9,431 nt of DNA, from positions 1-9,431 of the forward strand of contig USQK01000061.1 in NCBI GenBank assembly GCA_900556785.1, read 5' to 3'. The notes beneath the pieces were generated by a model, which was not told the origin of the DNA, made no database searches, and was given only the letters and a program-made list of their open reading frames with translations. Shown one piece after another: positions 1 through 6,758 of this stretch. The translations under genes were made by a program, and so were the position numbers. Positions within the stretch are counted from its first letter, which is position 1; every line of letters starts with the position of its first letter. The DNA comes from an uncultured Veillonella sp. (GTDB lineage Bacteria > Bacillota > Negativicutes > Veillonellales > Veillonellaceae).

Positions 1-2
1 AT

Positions 3-101
3 CTGACTGTAGAAACTTTTGAAGCCATTCTCAAGGGAGAGTGGAGGAATATAGAGGAGAAACTTGCCCATGAAATTAGTGGTATTAGGTCTAAATCATA
101 G
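3..101 (+). CDS. 3' end of an upstream gene, cut by the window edge, overlapping hemA
   Basis: An open frame enters from the left edge and gives 32 residues before a TAG at 99-101. It is the only plus-strand frame open through the first 60 bases; the other two stop almost at once. The residues (LTVETFEAILKGEW, then a charged helix-like stretch ending GIRSKS) look like a natural C-terminal helix. It overlaps the hemA start by 32 nt, which suggests translational coupling, and the hemA ribosome-binding site lies inside it. In related Firmicutes the gene before hemA is often precorrin-2 dehydrogenase (Met8/CysG N-terminal type), which would fit the precorrin-2 made by CobA here. That identity is inference from context; the visible part is too short to recognise. 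The frame could also be chance. Confidence 0.45.
   Translation: MTVETFEAILKGEWRNIEEKLAHEISGIRSKS
54..60 (+). promoter_or_regulatory. hemA ribosome-binding site
   Basis: GAGGAGA lies 9 nt before the ATG at 70. The in-frame TTG at 64 is only 3 nt away, too close for use, so this site decides the start in favour of ATG 70. Confidence 0.7.
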
Positions 102-1341
102 AAGTGCCGCTGTTGAGGTGCGTGAACGTTTCTCGTTTGATAAGGACGAGGTCGCTTCAGCACTGAACCGCCTCTATGAATTCGACTGTGTAGCAGAATG
201 CGTTATATTGTCTACATGCAATAGAACTGAAATCTATGCGGCCTTAGAAGGTGTAGAGTTCCCTAAAGAATATATGTTGGCCGTGTTAAAGGATTTAAAA
301 GGTGCCGACCACATCGATGAAGATGCGTTTTTCTATTATGAAGAACGAGATTGTATCGAGCATTTATTCCGTGTATCTGCAAGTCTTGATTCCCTTGTGC
401 TGGGGGAAGGTCAAATTTTGAGCCAATTAAAAGGGGCTTATATTCAGGCTTATAGCGTAGGTTGCACAGGCACGATTTTCAATATTTTGTTCCAACGCGC
501 TATCAGCGTTGGTAAAAAGGTTCGCACGAATACAGGTATTGCTAATACGCCAGTATCTGTGAGCTATACGGCTGTTAACCTCGCTGAGGATAGTTTAGAT
601 AAACCATTATCTGAGGCGACGGTACTCATCTTAGGTGCTGGCACCATGAGCGAGTTGACCGCAACGCACCTACAAGCAAAGGGCGTAAAAACGATTTTTG
701 TATCCAATAGAACCTTTACCAAGGCAGAGGCTTTAGCAGAGCGATTTAATGGTAAAGCTGTTAAGCTCGATAACTTTGTAGATTACGCTAAAGATGCGGA
801 TATCCTCATCACATCTACAGGGGCGCCGCACTATATTATTACTGAGCGTGAAGCAAAGAAAATTACCTCCCTTCGCAAAGGTGAGCCTATTGTTATGATT
901 GATATTGCGGTACCACGCGATATCGATCCCGGCGTAGCAGATATGGAAGGGATTTACCTATTTAATATCGACTCTCTTGAAAGTGTAGTCGAAGAGAATA
1001 AGGCACAGCGCGAAGAGGAAGCTCGTCATGCGGAACCAATCATTCACGATGCTATTGAAGAGTTATTAGATAAATTGAGTTATTTAACGGTGCGCCCTAT
1101 GATGGCATTGCTCACAGAAAAAGCAGAACGCATTCGCCGTCGTGAGTTACATCGCGCATTAGCGAAATTGCCTGATATTTCCGATAAGGAGCGCCGCATT
1201 ATGGACTCTATGAGTCGCATGATCATCCGCAAAATGTTGCGTGAACCGATGATTCACTTTAACGAAATCGCTGGTACAGAGGAAGAAGGTTTGTACTGGG
1301 ATTTATTCAAAGATATGTTTAATCTTGAGAAAGAAGGCTAA
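70..1341 (+). CDS. hemA: glutamyl-tRNA reductase (HemA)
   Basis: Reduces the glutamate on glutamyl-tRNA(Glu) to glutamate-1-semialdehyde with NADPH. This is the first committed step of the C5 tetrapyrrole pathway, in the cytoplasm, and the product passes to HemL. From ATG 70 the protein is 423 aa, normal for the family. The N-terminal catalytic domain begins MKLVVLGLNHRSA and holds LSTCNRTE, whose Cys50 is the expected nucleophile for the thioester intermediate. The family motif LGEGQILSQLK is at about 111-121. An NADPH-binding Rossmann domain follows, with ILGAGTMSE at about 187-195, then a helical C-terminal dimerisation domain from about residue 310 (RPMMALLTEKAERIRRRE region). Start: ATG 70 is preferred to TTG 64 because of the ribosome-binding-site spacing. 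It is the first complete gene of the operon; hemC starts 4 nt after its stop. HemA is commonly a control point in this pathway, but no control signal is visible because the upstream region is missing. Confidence 0.97.
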   Translation: MKLVVLGLNHRSAAVEVRERFSFDKDEVASALNRLYEFDCVAECVILSTCNRTEIYAALEGVEFPKEYMLAVLKDLKGADHIDEDAFFYYEERDCIEHLFRVSASLDSLVLGEGQILSQLKGAYIQAYSVGCTGTIFNILFQRAISVGKKVRTNTGIANTPVSVSYTAVNLAEDSLDKPLSEATVLILGAGTMSELTATHLQAKGVKTIFVSNRTFTKAEALAERFNGKAVKLDNFVDYAKDADILITSTGAPHYIITEREAKKITSLRKGEPIVMIDIAVPRDIDPGVADMEGIYLFNIDSLESVVEENKAQREEEARHAEPIIHDAIEELLDKLSYLTVRPMMALLTEKAERIRRRELHRALAKLPDISDKERRIMDSMSRMIIRKMLREPMIHFNEIAGTEEEGLYWDLFKDMFNLEKEG

Positions 1342-1345
1342 GGCC

Positions 1346-2284
1346 ATGAGAGACCATATTCGAATCGGCACGCGAAAAAGTGCCCTTGCCCTATGGCAGG
1401 CTGAACATATTAGTGCAGAATTACAACGTCTGTACCCCAATATTACGGTAGAGCTAGTTCACTTTAATACAAAGGGTGACCGTATCCTAGAGAAACCACT
1501 GGCTCAAGTTGGTGGTAAAGGTTTATTTACTGCTGAGCTAGAAGAGGCTATGCATAAAGGCGATATCGATATCGCCGTACATAGCTTAAAGGATATGCCT
1601 ACAGAGTTGCCAGAAGGCCTCACTCTTGGGGCTATTTCTGCTCGTGAAGTGCCTTATGATGCGCTGGTGAGTCCCGTGTATAAAACACTAGACAAATTGC
1701 CACAAGGAGCTCGCGTTGGTACCAGCAGTTTACGCCGGCAAGCGCAGTTACTGCATGCTCGACCTGACCTAAAGGTAGAGGTTATTCGCGGTAATGTACA
1801 GACTCGTTTGAGCAAGATCGAAACGGAAAAGTTAGATGGTGTTATCTTGGCTCAAGCAGGGCTTAAACGATTAGGTTTAGAAGACCAAATCACACAAGTC
1901 TTCAAGGCTGATGAAATGATTCCTGCCGTAGGTCAAGGGGCTCTCGCTATCGAGTGTCGTGCCGACGATACGGAGATGCTTGACATGTTGGATCCTATCA
2001 ACGATGAAGCAACGCGTTATGCCGTTGAAGGGGAGCGCAGTTTCTTGCGTCAATTAAATGGTGGTTGTCAAGTGCCAATGGGCGTACATGGCACCATCAA
2101 TAAAGGTCAATTGACTTTAAAGGCTATGATTGCATCCCTCGATGGAAAAACTGTGTACGAAGGGGAAATCTCTGGCCCTGCTAAAAAAGGTGAAATTCTT
2201 GGGAAAAACCTTGCAAAAGCTTTATACGAAGAAGGGGGCAAACGTATTGTGGATGCTCTCATAGAGGAAGGAATCATAAAATGA
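1346..2284 (+). CDS. hemC: hydroxymethylbilane synthase / porphobilinogen deaminase (HemC)
   Basis: Joins four porphobilinogen molecules into the linear tetrapyrrole hydroxymethylbilane, the substrate of HemD. The 312-aa product has the normal family length. IRIGTRKSALALWQ opens domain 1. HSLKDMP at 79-85 contains the catalytic Asp83, matching Asp84 of the E. coli enzyme. VGTSSLRRQAQ is at about 124-134. NGGCQVPMG contains Cys241, which carries the dipyrromethane cofactor. A TTG at 1325 would add seven residues (LRKKAKA-type leader) and overlap hemA; ATG 1346 is preferred because family members begin close to the IRIGTRKS motif and AAGAAGG at 1331-1337 is spaced 8 nt from it. That site lies within the last hemA codons. 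The gap to hemA is 4 nt, and the TGA stop overlaps the next ATG (ATGA), so coupled translation is likely. A perfect 18-bp palindrome lies inside the gene at 1559-1576. Confidence 0.97.
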   Translation: MRDHIRIGTRKSALALWQAEHISAELQRLYPNITVELVHFNTKGDRILEKPLAQVGGKGLFTAELEEAMHKGDIDIAVHSLKDMPTELPEGLTLGAISAREVPYDALVSPVYKTLDKLPQGARVGTSSLRRQAQLLHARPDLKVEVIRGNVQTRLSKIETEKLDGVILAQAGLKRLGLEDQITQVFKADEMIPAVGQGALAIECRADDTEMLDMLDPINDEATRYAVEGERSFLRQLNGGCQVPMGVHGTINKGQLTLKAMIASLDGKTVYEGEISGPAKKGEILGKNLAKALYEEGGKRIVDALIEEGIIK

Positions 2285-3795
2285 CAGGTATGGTATATCT
2301 AATCGGTGCAGGCCCTGGCGATGTTAAACTCATTACTGTAAAAGGTCGCGAATGCATTGAAAAAGCAGATGTAATTGTATATGACTATTTAGCAGATGCT
2401 CATTTATTAGAATGGGCTCGCCCAGATGCAGAGTTGATTTACGCTGGTAAACAATGTAAAGATCACACAATGCACCAATGGGAAATTAATGAGCTATTAG
2501 TTCAAAAAGGTAAAGAAGGTAAAATCGTTGCACGCTTAAAGGGCGGTGACCCACTCGTATTCGGTCGCGGTGGTGAAGAGGCGATGGCTCTTGGCGAAGC
2601 TGGTGTACCATTTGAATTCGTACCAGGCGTAACATCTCCAATTGCAGCCCCTGCTTATGCAGGTATTCCTGTAACACAACGTGCTATGGCTACATCCTTT
2701 GCGGTTGTAACAGGTCATGAGGATCCAACTAAAGCCGTATCTGGCATTCATTGGGAAGGCCTTGCTACAGCCGTTGATACACTTTGCTTTGTAATGGGTG
2801 TTGGCAATTTACCTACCATTGCAGAAAAATTGATGGCTCATGGACGTCCAGCTTCTACACCAGTAGCGCTTGTTCGTTGGGGTACAAAAACGGTTCAAGA
2901 GGTTCTCGTATCTACCCTTGAACATGTAGTAGAAGACGTAGAAAAGGCACAACTAAAAGCGCCAGCTATCATCGTAGTAGGCGATGTAGTTAACCTTCGT
3001 GAAAAATTACAATGGTTCGATAATAAACCGTTATTCGGTAAAACTATTGTAGTTACACGCGCTCGCTCCCAAGCTAGTGCATTCCGCGAAAAATTAGCAG
3101 ATCAAGGTGCTAATGTAGTAGAAGCGGCAGCGATTAAAACATCTCCATTAGAGTTGTTTGATGAAGATCGTCGTATCATCAATAATACAAAACAATACCA
3201 ATGCATCGTATTCACATCTGGTGAAGGGGTTCGCTACTTCTTCGATGCTCTCTATAAAGAAGGCAAGGATACACGTGCATTAGGTAATTCTAAAGTGGCG
3301 GCTATCGGCTGTGCTACAGCTCGTGAACTTCAAAAATATGGTATCGTTCCAGATATTATTCCTGTAGACTACAAAGCTGAATCTGCTGTTGAGGCTCTTG
3401 AAGAAGAACTCAAAGCAGGGGACTCCGTATTGCTCATCCAACCAAAAGTAGCGCGCGACGTAATTCCACGCTCTTTGCGTCATCACGATATAGATGTAGA
3501 TATCTTGCGTTTATATGAAACGACACAAGATACATCTCAACAAGAAGCATTAGTAAATGCATTAACTGCAGGTACTGTAGACTATATTACGTTTACAAGT
3601 TCCTCTACAGTAACCAATACAATTCAATTATTGGGCGATGATGCATTGAAACTATTAGGCAATACTAAGATTGCTTGCATCGGACCTATCACAGCTGCTA
3701 CAGCTATGAGTGCAGGTCTTAAACCAGCTGTCATCAGCGATGTATATACAACTGATGGCTTAGTTAACGCTATTATAAATGATGCTAAGGCTTAA
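2281..3795 (+). CDS. cobA-hemD: fused uroporphyrinogen-III C-methyltransferase / uroporphyrinogen-III synthase (CobA-HemD)
   Basis: A 504-aa bifunctional enzyme. Residues 1 to about 245 are an SAM-dependent uroporphyrinogen-III methyltransferase (SUMT) that makes precorrin-2. The family signatures are VYLIGAGPGDVKLIT near the N-terminus, ARLKGGDPLVFGRGGEE at about 84-100 and FVPGVTS at about 113-119. Residues from about 250 to 504 are uroporphyrinogen-III synthase, which cyclises hydroxymethylbilane with inversion of ring D. Weak but recognisable HemD features are TIVVTRARSQAS, FTSGEGVRYFF, AAIGCATAREL, DYITFTSSSTV and ACIGPITAATA. The short linker is around LQWFDNKPLFGKT (243-255). Such fusions are known in Clostridia and Negativicutes. 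The start overlaps the hemC stop by 4 nt, and GAGGAAGG at 2264-2271 is the likely ribosome-binding site. Joining the ring closer to the methylase biases flow toward sirohaem or cobalamin; that is inference. Only the gene order, not the gene itself, breaks after it (102 nt to hemB). Confidence 0.95.
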   Translation: MTGMVYLIGAGPGDVKLITVKGRECIEKADVIVYDYLADAHLLEWARPDAELIYAGKQCKDHTMHQWEINELLVQKGKEGKIVARLKGGDPLVFGRGGEEAMALGEAGVPFEFVPGVTSPIAAPAYAGIPVTQRAMATSFAVVTGHEDPTKAVSGIHWEGLATAVDTLCFVMGVGNLPTIAEKLMAHGRPASTPVALVRWGTKTVQEVLVSTLEHVVEDVEKAQLKAPAIIVVGDVVNLREKLQWFDNKPLFGKTIVVTRARSQASAFREKLADQGANVVEAAAIKTSPLELFDEDRRIINNTKQYQCIVFTSGEGVRYFFDALYKEGKDTRALGNSKVAAIGCATARELQKYGIVPDIIPVDYKAESAVEALEEELKAGDSVLLIQPKVARDVIPRSLRHHDIDVDILRLYETTQDTSQQEALVNALTAGTVDYITFTSSSTVTNTIQLLGDDALKLLGNTKIACIGPITAATAMSAGLKPAVISDVYTTDGLVNAIINDAKA

Positions 3796-3897
3796 TAAGG
3801 ATAGCATATAGTTGTTTCTATTTAGGGAATAACAATACCTCATATGAGCTAGCTTCTAATATTTTAATGAGCCCTATAGGGCATATAGGAGGATCAC
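3796..3897. other. 102-nt gap between cobA-hemD and hemB, with short palindromes
   Basis: This is the longest gap inside the operon. It holds three short perfect palindromes: CTCATATGAG (3839-3848), AGCTAGCT (3847-3854) and GCCCTATAGGGC (3871-3882). The 8-mer GCATATAG occurs twice, at 3804-3811 and 3881-3888. The strong ribosome-binding site AGGAGG (3887-3892) for hemB ends the gap. There is no convincing sigma70 promoter and no T-run after a hairpin, so neither a terminator nor a promoter can be called. Read-through from cobA-hemD into hemB is the simplest view. Confidence 0.5.
3871..3882. promoter_or_regulatory. 12-bp palindrome just before the hemB ribosome-binding site
   Basis: GCCCTATAGGGC is a perfect inverted repeat ending 4 nt before AGGAGG. 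It could be a protein-binding site, or in RNA a small GCCC/GGGC hairpin with a TATA loop next to the ribosome-binding site. Function is not shown by sequence alone, and a 12-bp palindrome can arise by chance. Confidence 0.3.
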
Positions 3898-4872
3898 ATG
3901 TACGATTTAACATACCGTCCTCGCCGCTTGCGTATCAATCCAGAAATGCGTGATTTGGTACGCGAAACGACACTCGACGTAACTGATTTGATTTATCCAT
4001 TATTTATCGTGCCTGGTGAAGGTATTAAAAAAGAAATCGACACATTGCCAGGTCAATATCACTTGTCTGTTGACGAGGCTGTGAAAGTAGCTCAAGAGGC
4101 TTATGATCTTGGTGTGCGTGGTGTAGAAATCTTTGGTATTCCTACATATAAAGATGAGCAAGGTTCCTCTGCTTGGGATATGTCCCAACCAGTACAACAA
4201 GCCATCAAAGCCATCCGCGAAGCCGTACCAAATCTTTTGGTTATTTCTGACGTATGCTTGTGCCAATATACCTCTACCGGTCACTGTGGCATGATCGATG
4301 ACCATGAAATTTTGAACGACGAAACATTACCATTGCTTTGTAAAGTTGCGGTAAGCCAAGCAGAAGCTGGTGCACATATGGTGGCTCCATCCGATATGAT
4401 GGACGGTCGCGTAGGTGCTATTCGTGAAGCCCTTGATGCGGCAGGTTATACCAATGTATCTATCATGAGCTATGCGGCAAAATACGCATCTGCTTACTAT
4501 GGTCCGTTCCGCGGAGCTGTTAATTCTGCGCCAAAATTTGGTGACCGCAAATCTTATCAAATGGACCCGGCTAATCGTTTAGAAGCTTTCAGAGAAATCG
4601 AACTCGACATCGCTGAAGGTGCAGATATTATCATGATTAAACCAGCCTTGTCCTATTTGGATATCGTTCGTGAAACACGTGACCGCTATGAATTACCTGT
4701 AGCCGTATACAATGTATCTGGCGAATATGCGATGGTTAAATCCGCTGCTGCAGCTGGTCTTATCGACGAAGAACGCCTCGTTATGGAAACAATGCTTTCC
4801 ATGAAGCGCGCTGGTGCAAAAATCATTATTACGTACCATGCTATAGATATTGCTAAATGGTTACAAAAGTAA
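3898..4872 (+). CDS. hemB: delta-aminolevulinic acid dehydratase / porphobilinogen synthase (HemB)
   Basis: Condenses two 5-aminolevulinate molecules into porphobilinogen, feeding HemC. The 324-aa length is normal. The zinc-type metal site is present: DVCLCQYTSTGHCG, with Cys120, Cys122 and Cys130, so this is a Zn-dependent enzyme and not the Asp-rich Mg type. The two Schiff-base lysines are Lys195 (SYAAKYASA) and Lys248 (IMIKPALSYLD). The active-site lid and substrate region APSDMMDGRVGAIR (164-177) and the conserved FRGAVNSAPKFGDRKSYQMD stretch are intact. NVSGEYAM (272-279) is also typical. The ATG follows AGGAGG with a 5-nt spacer, the strongest ribosome-binding site of the operon. hemL starts 9 nt after the TAA stop. 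Confidence 0.97.
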   Translation: MYDLTYRPRRLRINPEMRDLVRETTLDVTDLIYPLFIVPGEGIKKEIDTLPGQYHLSVDEAVKVAQEAYDLGVRGVEIFGIPTYKDEQGSSAWDMSQPVQQAIKAIREAVPNLLVISDVCLCQYTSTGHCGMIDDHEILNDETLPLLCKVAVSQAEAGAHMVAPSDMMDGRVGAIREALDAAGYTNVSIMSYAAKYASAYYGPFRGAVNSAPKFGDRKSYQMDPANRLEAFREIELDIAEGADIIMIKPALSYLDIVRETRDRYELPVAVYNVSGEYAMVKSAAAAGLIDEERLVMETMLSMKRAGAKIIITYHAIDIAKWLQK

Positions 4873-4881
4873 GGAGAAACC

Positions 4882-6186
4882 ATGTTCCAACTCGGTAAAT
4901 CTGAAAAGGCCTTTGAAGAGGCTAAACGTTATATGCCAGGCGGCGTCAACAGTCCGGTTCGTTCCTACCGCAGTGTAGGTTCTAACCCTCCGTTTATCAG
5001 CAGCGCTAGCGCCAGCCGTATTTATGATATCGATAACAACGAATATATCGACTATGTGTTGAGCTGGGGACCTATGATCTTGGGCCATGCGAACCCTGAA
5101 GTCATCGCGAGCCTGCAAGAGGCTATTCCTCGCGGTACTAGCTACGGTGCACCTACACTATTAGAAACAGAATTGGCTAAAAAGATACAAGCCTTCATGC
5201 CATCTATGGAGGTTATCCGCCTCGTAAACTCTGGTACAGAGGCTACCATGAGTGCATTGCGCGTAGCTCGTGGCTATACTGGTCGCGATCGCATCGTAAA
5301 ATTTGTAGGCTGTTACCATGGTCATAGTGATGCGCTCCTGGTGAAAGCTGGCTCTGGCCTTGCTACCTTTGGCGTGCCGGATAGCCCTGGCGTTCCTCAA
5401 GGCGTAGCAGAGAATACCATAACATTGCCGTACAATGATTCTGAAGCGGTTCGTAAATTATTCGACGATATGGGCGATACCATTGCGGCTATCATCGTGG
5501 AACCTGTAGCAGGTAATATGGGCTGTGTGCCTCCAGTACCAGGTTTCCTCGAAACCTTGCGCGAAGTGACTAAAGCTCACGGCGCTGCATTGATCTTCGA
5601 CGAAGTTATGTGCGGTTTTCGTGCTAGCAGCGGCGGTGCTCAAAAACGTTACAAGATTAAACCAGACCTCACATGCCTTGGAAAAATCGTTGGCGGTGGC
5701 ATGCCACTCGCTGTATTCGGTGGATCTCGTGAGATTATGAACCAAATTGCTCCAGCTGGTCCTATTTACCAAGCTGGTACATTGAGTGGTAACCCCATTG
5801 CCGTTACCTCTGGTTTGGCAACGCTTTCCATTCTGCAACGGGATCCAACGGTGTTTAAACAAGTAGAAGATACGACGATTGCCCTTTGCGAAGGCTTTGA
5901 AAGATTGGCGGCACAATACAATGTGCCTGTTGTAGTACAACGAGTAGGCTCTATGTTCACCATCTTCTTCACTGACAAACCAGTTAAGAACTTTGATGAT
6001 GCAGCATCTTGCAACGAAGAACAATTTAAAATGTTCTTCCATCATAACTTGAGCCATGGTATCTACTATGCGCCAAGTCCTTATGAAAGTAATTTCGTAT
6101 CTATCTGCCATAAGAGCAGTGAAGTGGAACGCACATTAGCCGTTGCTGATGAAGCTTTCAAAAAAATCAGTGATACATTATTATAA
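4882..6186 (+). CDS. hemL: glutamate-1-semialdehyde 2,1-aminomutase (HemL)
   Basis: A PLP enzyme that moves the amino group of glutamate-1-semialdehyde to give 5-aminolevulinate. It takes the HemA product and supplies HemB. The protein is 434 aa, about the family norm. Visible signatures are the N-terminal PGGVNSPVRS, SWGPMILGHANP (61-72), the phosphate-binding LVNSGTEATMSALR (114-127), CYHGHSD (144-150), the cofactor-ring pair in IFDEVMCGFR (Asp240, Glu241) and the PLP lysine Lys268 in CLGKIVGGGMP. YQAGTLSGNP (296-305) follows. The ribosome-binding site AAGGAG (4871-4876) overlaps the hemB stop codon, indicating coupling. The long antisense open frame inside the gene is a shadow. It is the last enzyme gene of the operon; the XRE regulator begins about 46 nt later. 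Confidence 0.97.
   Translation: MFQLGKSEKAFEEAKRYMPGGVNSPVRSYRSVGSNPPFISSASASRIYDIDNNEYIDYVLSWGPMILGHANPEVIASLQEAIPRGTSYGAPTLLETELAKKIQAFMPSMEVIRLVNSGTEATMSALRVARGYTGRDRIVKFVGCYHGHSDALLVKAGSGLATFGVPDSPGVPQGVAENTITLPYNDSEAVRKLFDDMGDTIAAIIVEPVAGNMGCVPPVPGFLETLREVTKAHGAALIFDEVMCGFRASSGGAQKRYKIKPDLTCLGKIVGGGMPLAVFGGSREIMNQIAPAGPIYQAGTLSGNPIAVTSGLATLSILQRDPTVFKQVEDTTIALCEGFERLAAQYNVPVVVQRVGSMFTIFFTDKPVKNFDDAASCNEEQFKMFFHHNLSHGIYYAPSPYESNFVSICHKSSEVERTLAVADEAFKKISDTLL
6156..6184 (+). promoter_or_regulatory. possible weak promoter for the XRE gene
   Basis: TTTCAA (6156-6161), a 17-nt spacer and TATTAT (6179-6184) form a sigma70-like pair inside the 3' end of hemL. The -10 matches five of six consensus bases; the -35 matches only three. 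It would place a transcript start just before the palindrome at 6211-6222. It is weak, and read-through from hemL is equally possible. Confidence 0.25.
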
Positions 6187-6210
6187 GAAGTTATAGTTTG
6201 TAGTTGTTTA

Positions 6211-6222
6211 TGTATCGATACA
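6211..6222. promoter_or_regulatory. 12-bp palindrome, possible operator of the XRE regulator
   Basis: TGTATCGATACA is a perfect inverted repeat 10 nt before the preferred ATG at 6233. Helix-turn-helix XRE proteins commonly bind short palindromes in front of their own genes, so an autoregulatory operator is a reasonable inference. It touches the weak ribosome-binding site AGGTG (6222-6226), so binding could also block the start region. No second copy was seen before hemB or elsewhere in the window. Confidence 0.4.
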
Positions 6223-6232
6223 GGTGATGAAC

Positions 6233-6694
6233 ATGCAGTTTTACAAGAACTTAAAGCGTGCTCGCGTGCGCATGGGCAAAAGCCAAATCGAAGTAGCAAA
6301 GGCCGTAGGTATCAGTAATGCGGCGCTTTCAAACTACGAAACAGGGTATCGCGAACCAGATTTAGATACACTCTGTGCCCTGTCTCGCTATTATGGATTG
6401 ACCTTGGATGAGCTGTTGGATGTAAATGGAGAACAACACGAGCCCATCTATGACCTCAGTCCTGTACTAAAAAATAAATACATCGCCTATAAAGGTGATG
6501 TATTTGAATTGAAAGACTCACAAAAACGGGTTCTTTTGCGCGAGCTTGATAACCTATTTGCTAAATTTGAGAAATCAAAGGTAGAAGATAAAGGTAGCAA
6601 GCCAAAGACGTACAAACATGGGAACCCACATATCAATCGAGCGGGCCTAGCTAGTAGCGCTGGTAGTCTGGCGGCACGACGGAATATAAAGTAG
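6233..6694 (+). CDS. XRE-family helix-turn-helix transcriptional regulator
   Basis: A small DNA-binding protein of 153 aa from ATG 6233. GTG 6224 or ATG 6227 would add three or two residues; AGGTG at 6222-6226 fits ATG 6233 best. Residues 5-62 are a Cro/C1-type HTH (HTH_3): NLKRARVRMGKSQIEVAKAV, then the recognition region GISNAALSNYETGYREP, ending in LSRYYGLTLDELLD. After this there is no recognised sensor or catalytic domain. Residues 72-113 look helical. The tail (about 114-153) is basic and low in complexity (KPKTYKHGNPHINRAG, then SLAARRNIK) and is unlikely to fold as a globular domain. The gene follows hemL by 46 nt and shares its downstream terminator, so it may control the tetrapyrrole operon or simply itself; the target is not known. 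Base composition is like the hem genes, unlike the AT-rich genes downstream. A strong hairpin lies inside the gene at 6476-6505. Confidence 0.88.
   Translation: MQFYKNLKRARVRMGKSQIEVAKAVGISNAALSNYETGYREPDLDTLCALSRYYGLTLDELLDVNGEQHEPIYDLSPVLKNKYIAYKGDVFELKDSQKRVLLRELDNLFAKFEKSKVEDKGSKPKTYKHGNPHINRAGLASSAGSLAARRNIK
6476..6505 (+). repeat. 12-bp inverted repeat (hairpin) inside the XRE gene
   Basis: AAATACATCGCC (6476-6487) can pair with GGTGATGTATTT (6494-6505) around a 6-nt loop TATAAA. Eleven pairs are Watson-Crick and one is G-U. It falls on codons for KYIAYKGDVF, just after the HTH domain. No T-run follows, so it is not a terminator. Function is unknown. Confidence 0.6.
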
Positions 6695-6725
6695 TGCTAT
6701 ACTACATTGTAGATTGAGTGGAACA

Positions 6726-6739
6726 TGTTTATTTAAACA
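6726..6739. repeat. near-palindrome in the XRE downstream region
   Basis: TGTTTA-TT-TAAACA forms 6-bp arms around two bases. A second small inverted repeat, CTACA-T-TGTAG, lies at 6702-6712. Both are in the AT-rich stretch between the XRE stop codon and the terminator. They could be weak binding sites or chance in AT-rich DNA. Confidence 0.25.
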
Positions 6740-6758
6740 ATTTAATTAACTTAATTAT

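Noticed and set aside
64..69. TTG at 64 as the hemA start
   Set aside because: Only 3 nt from the ribosome-binding site; ATG 70 gives the usual MKLVVLGLNHRSA beginning.
1325..1345. TTG at 1325 as the hemC start
   Set aside because: It would overlap hemA and add an untypical lysine-rich leader; ATG 1346 matches the family start.
5458..6111. 217-aa open frame on the minus strand inside hemL
   Set aside because: It is fully antisense to a gene with intact catalytic motifs, its residues show no family pattern (many Cys, His, Trp, Arg), and it has no ribosome-binding site. It is a shadow.
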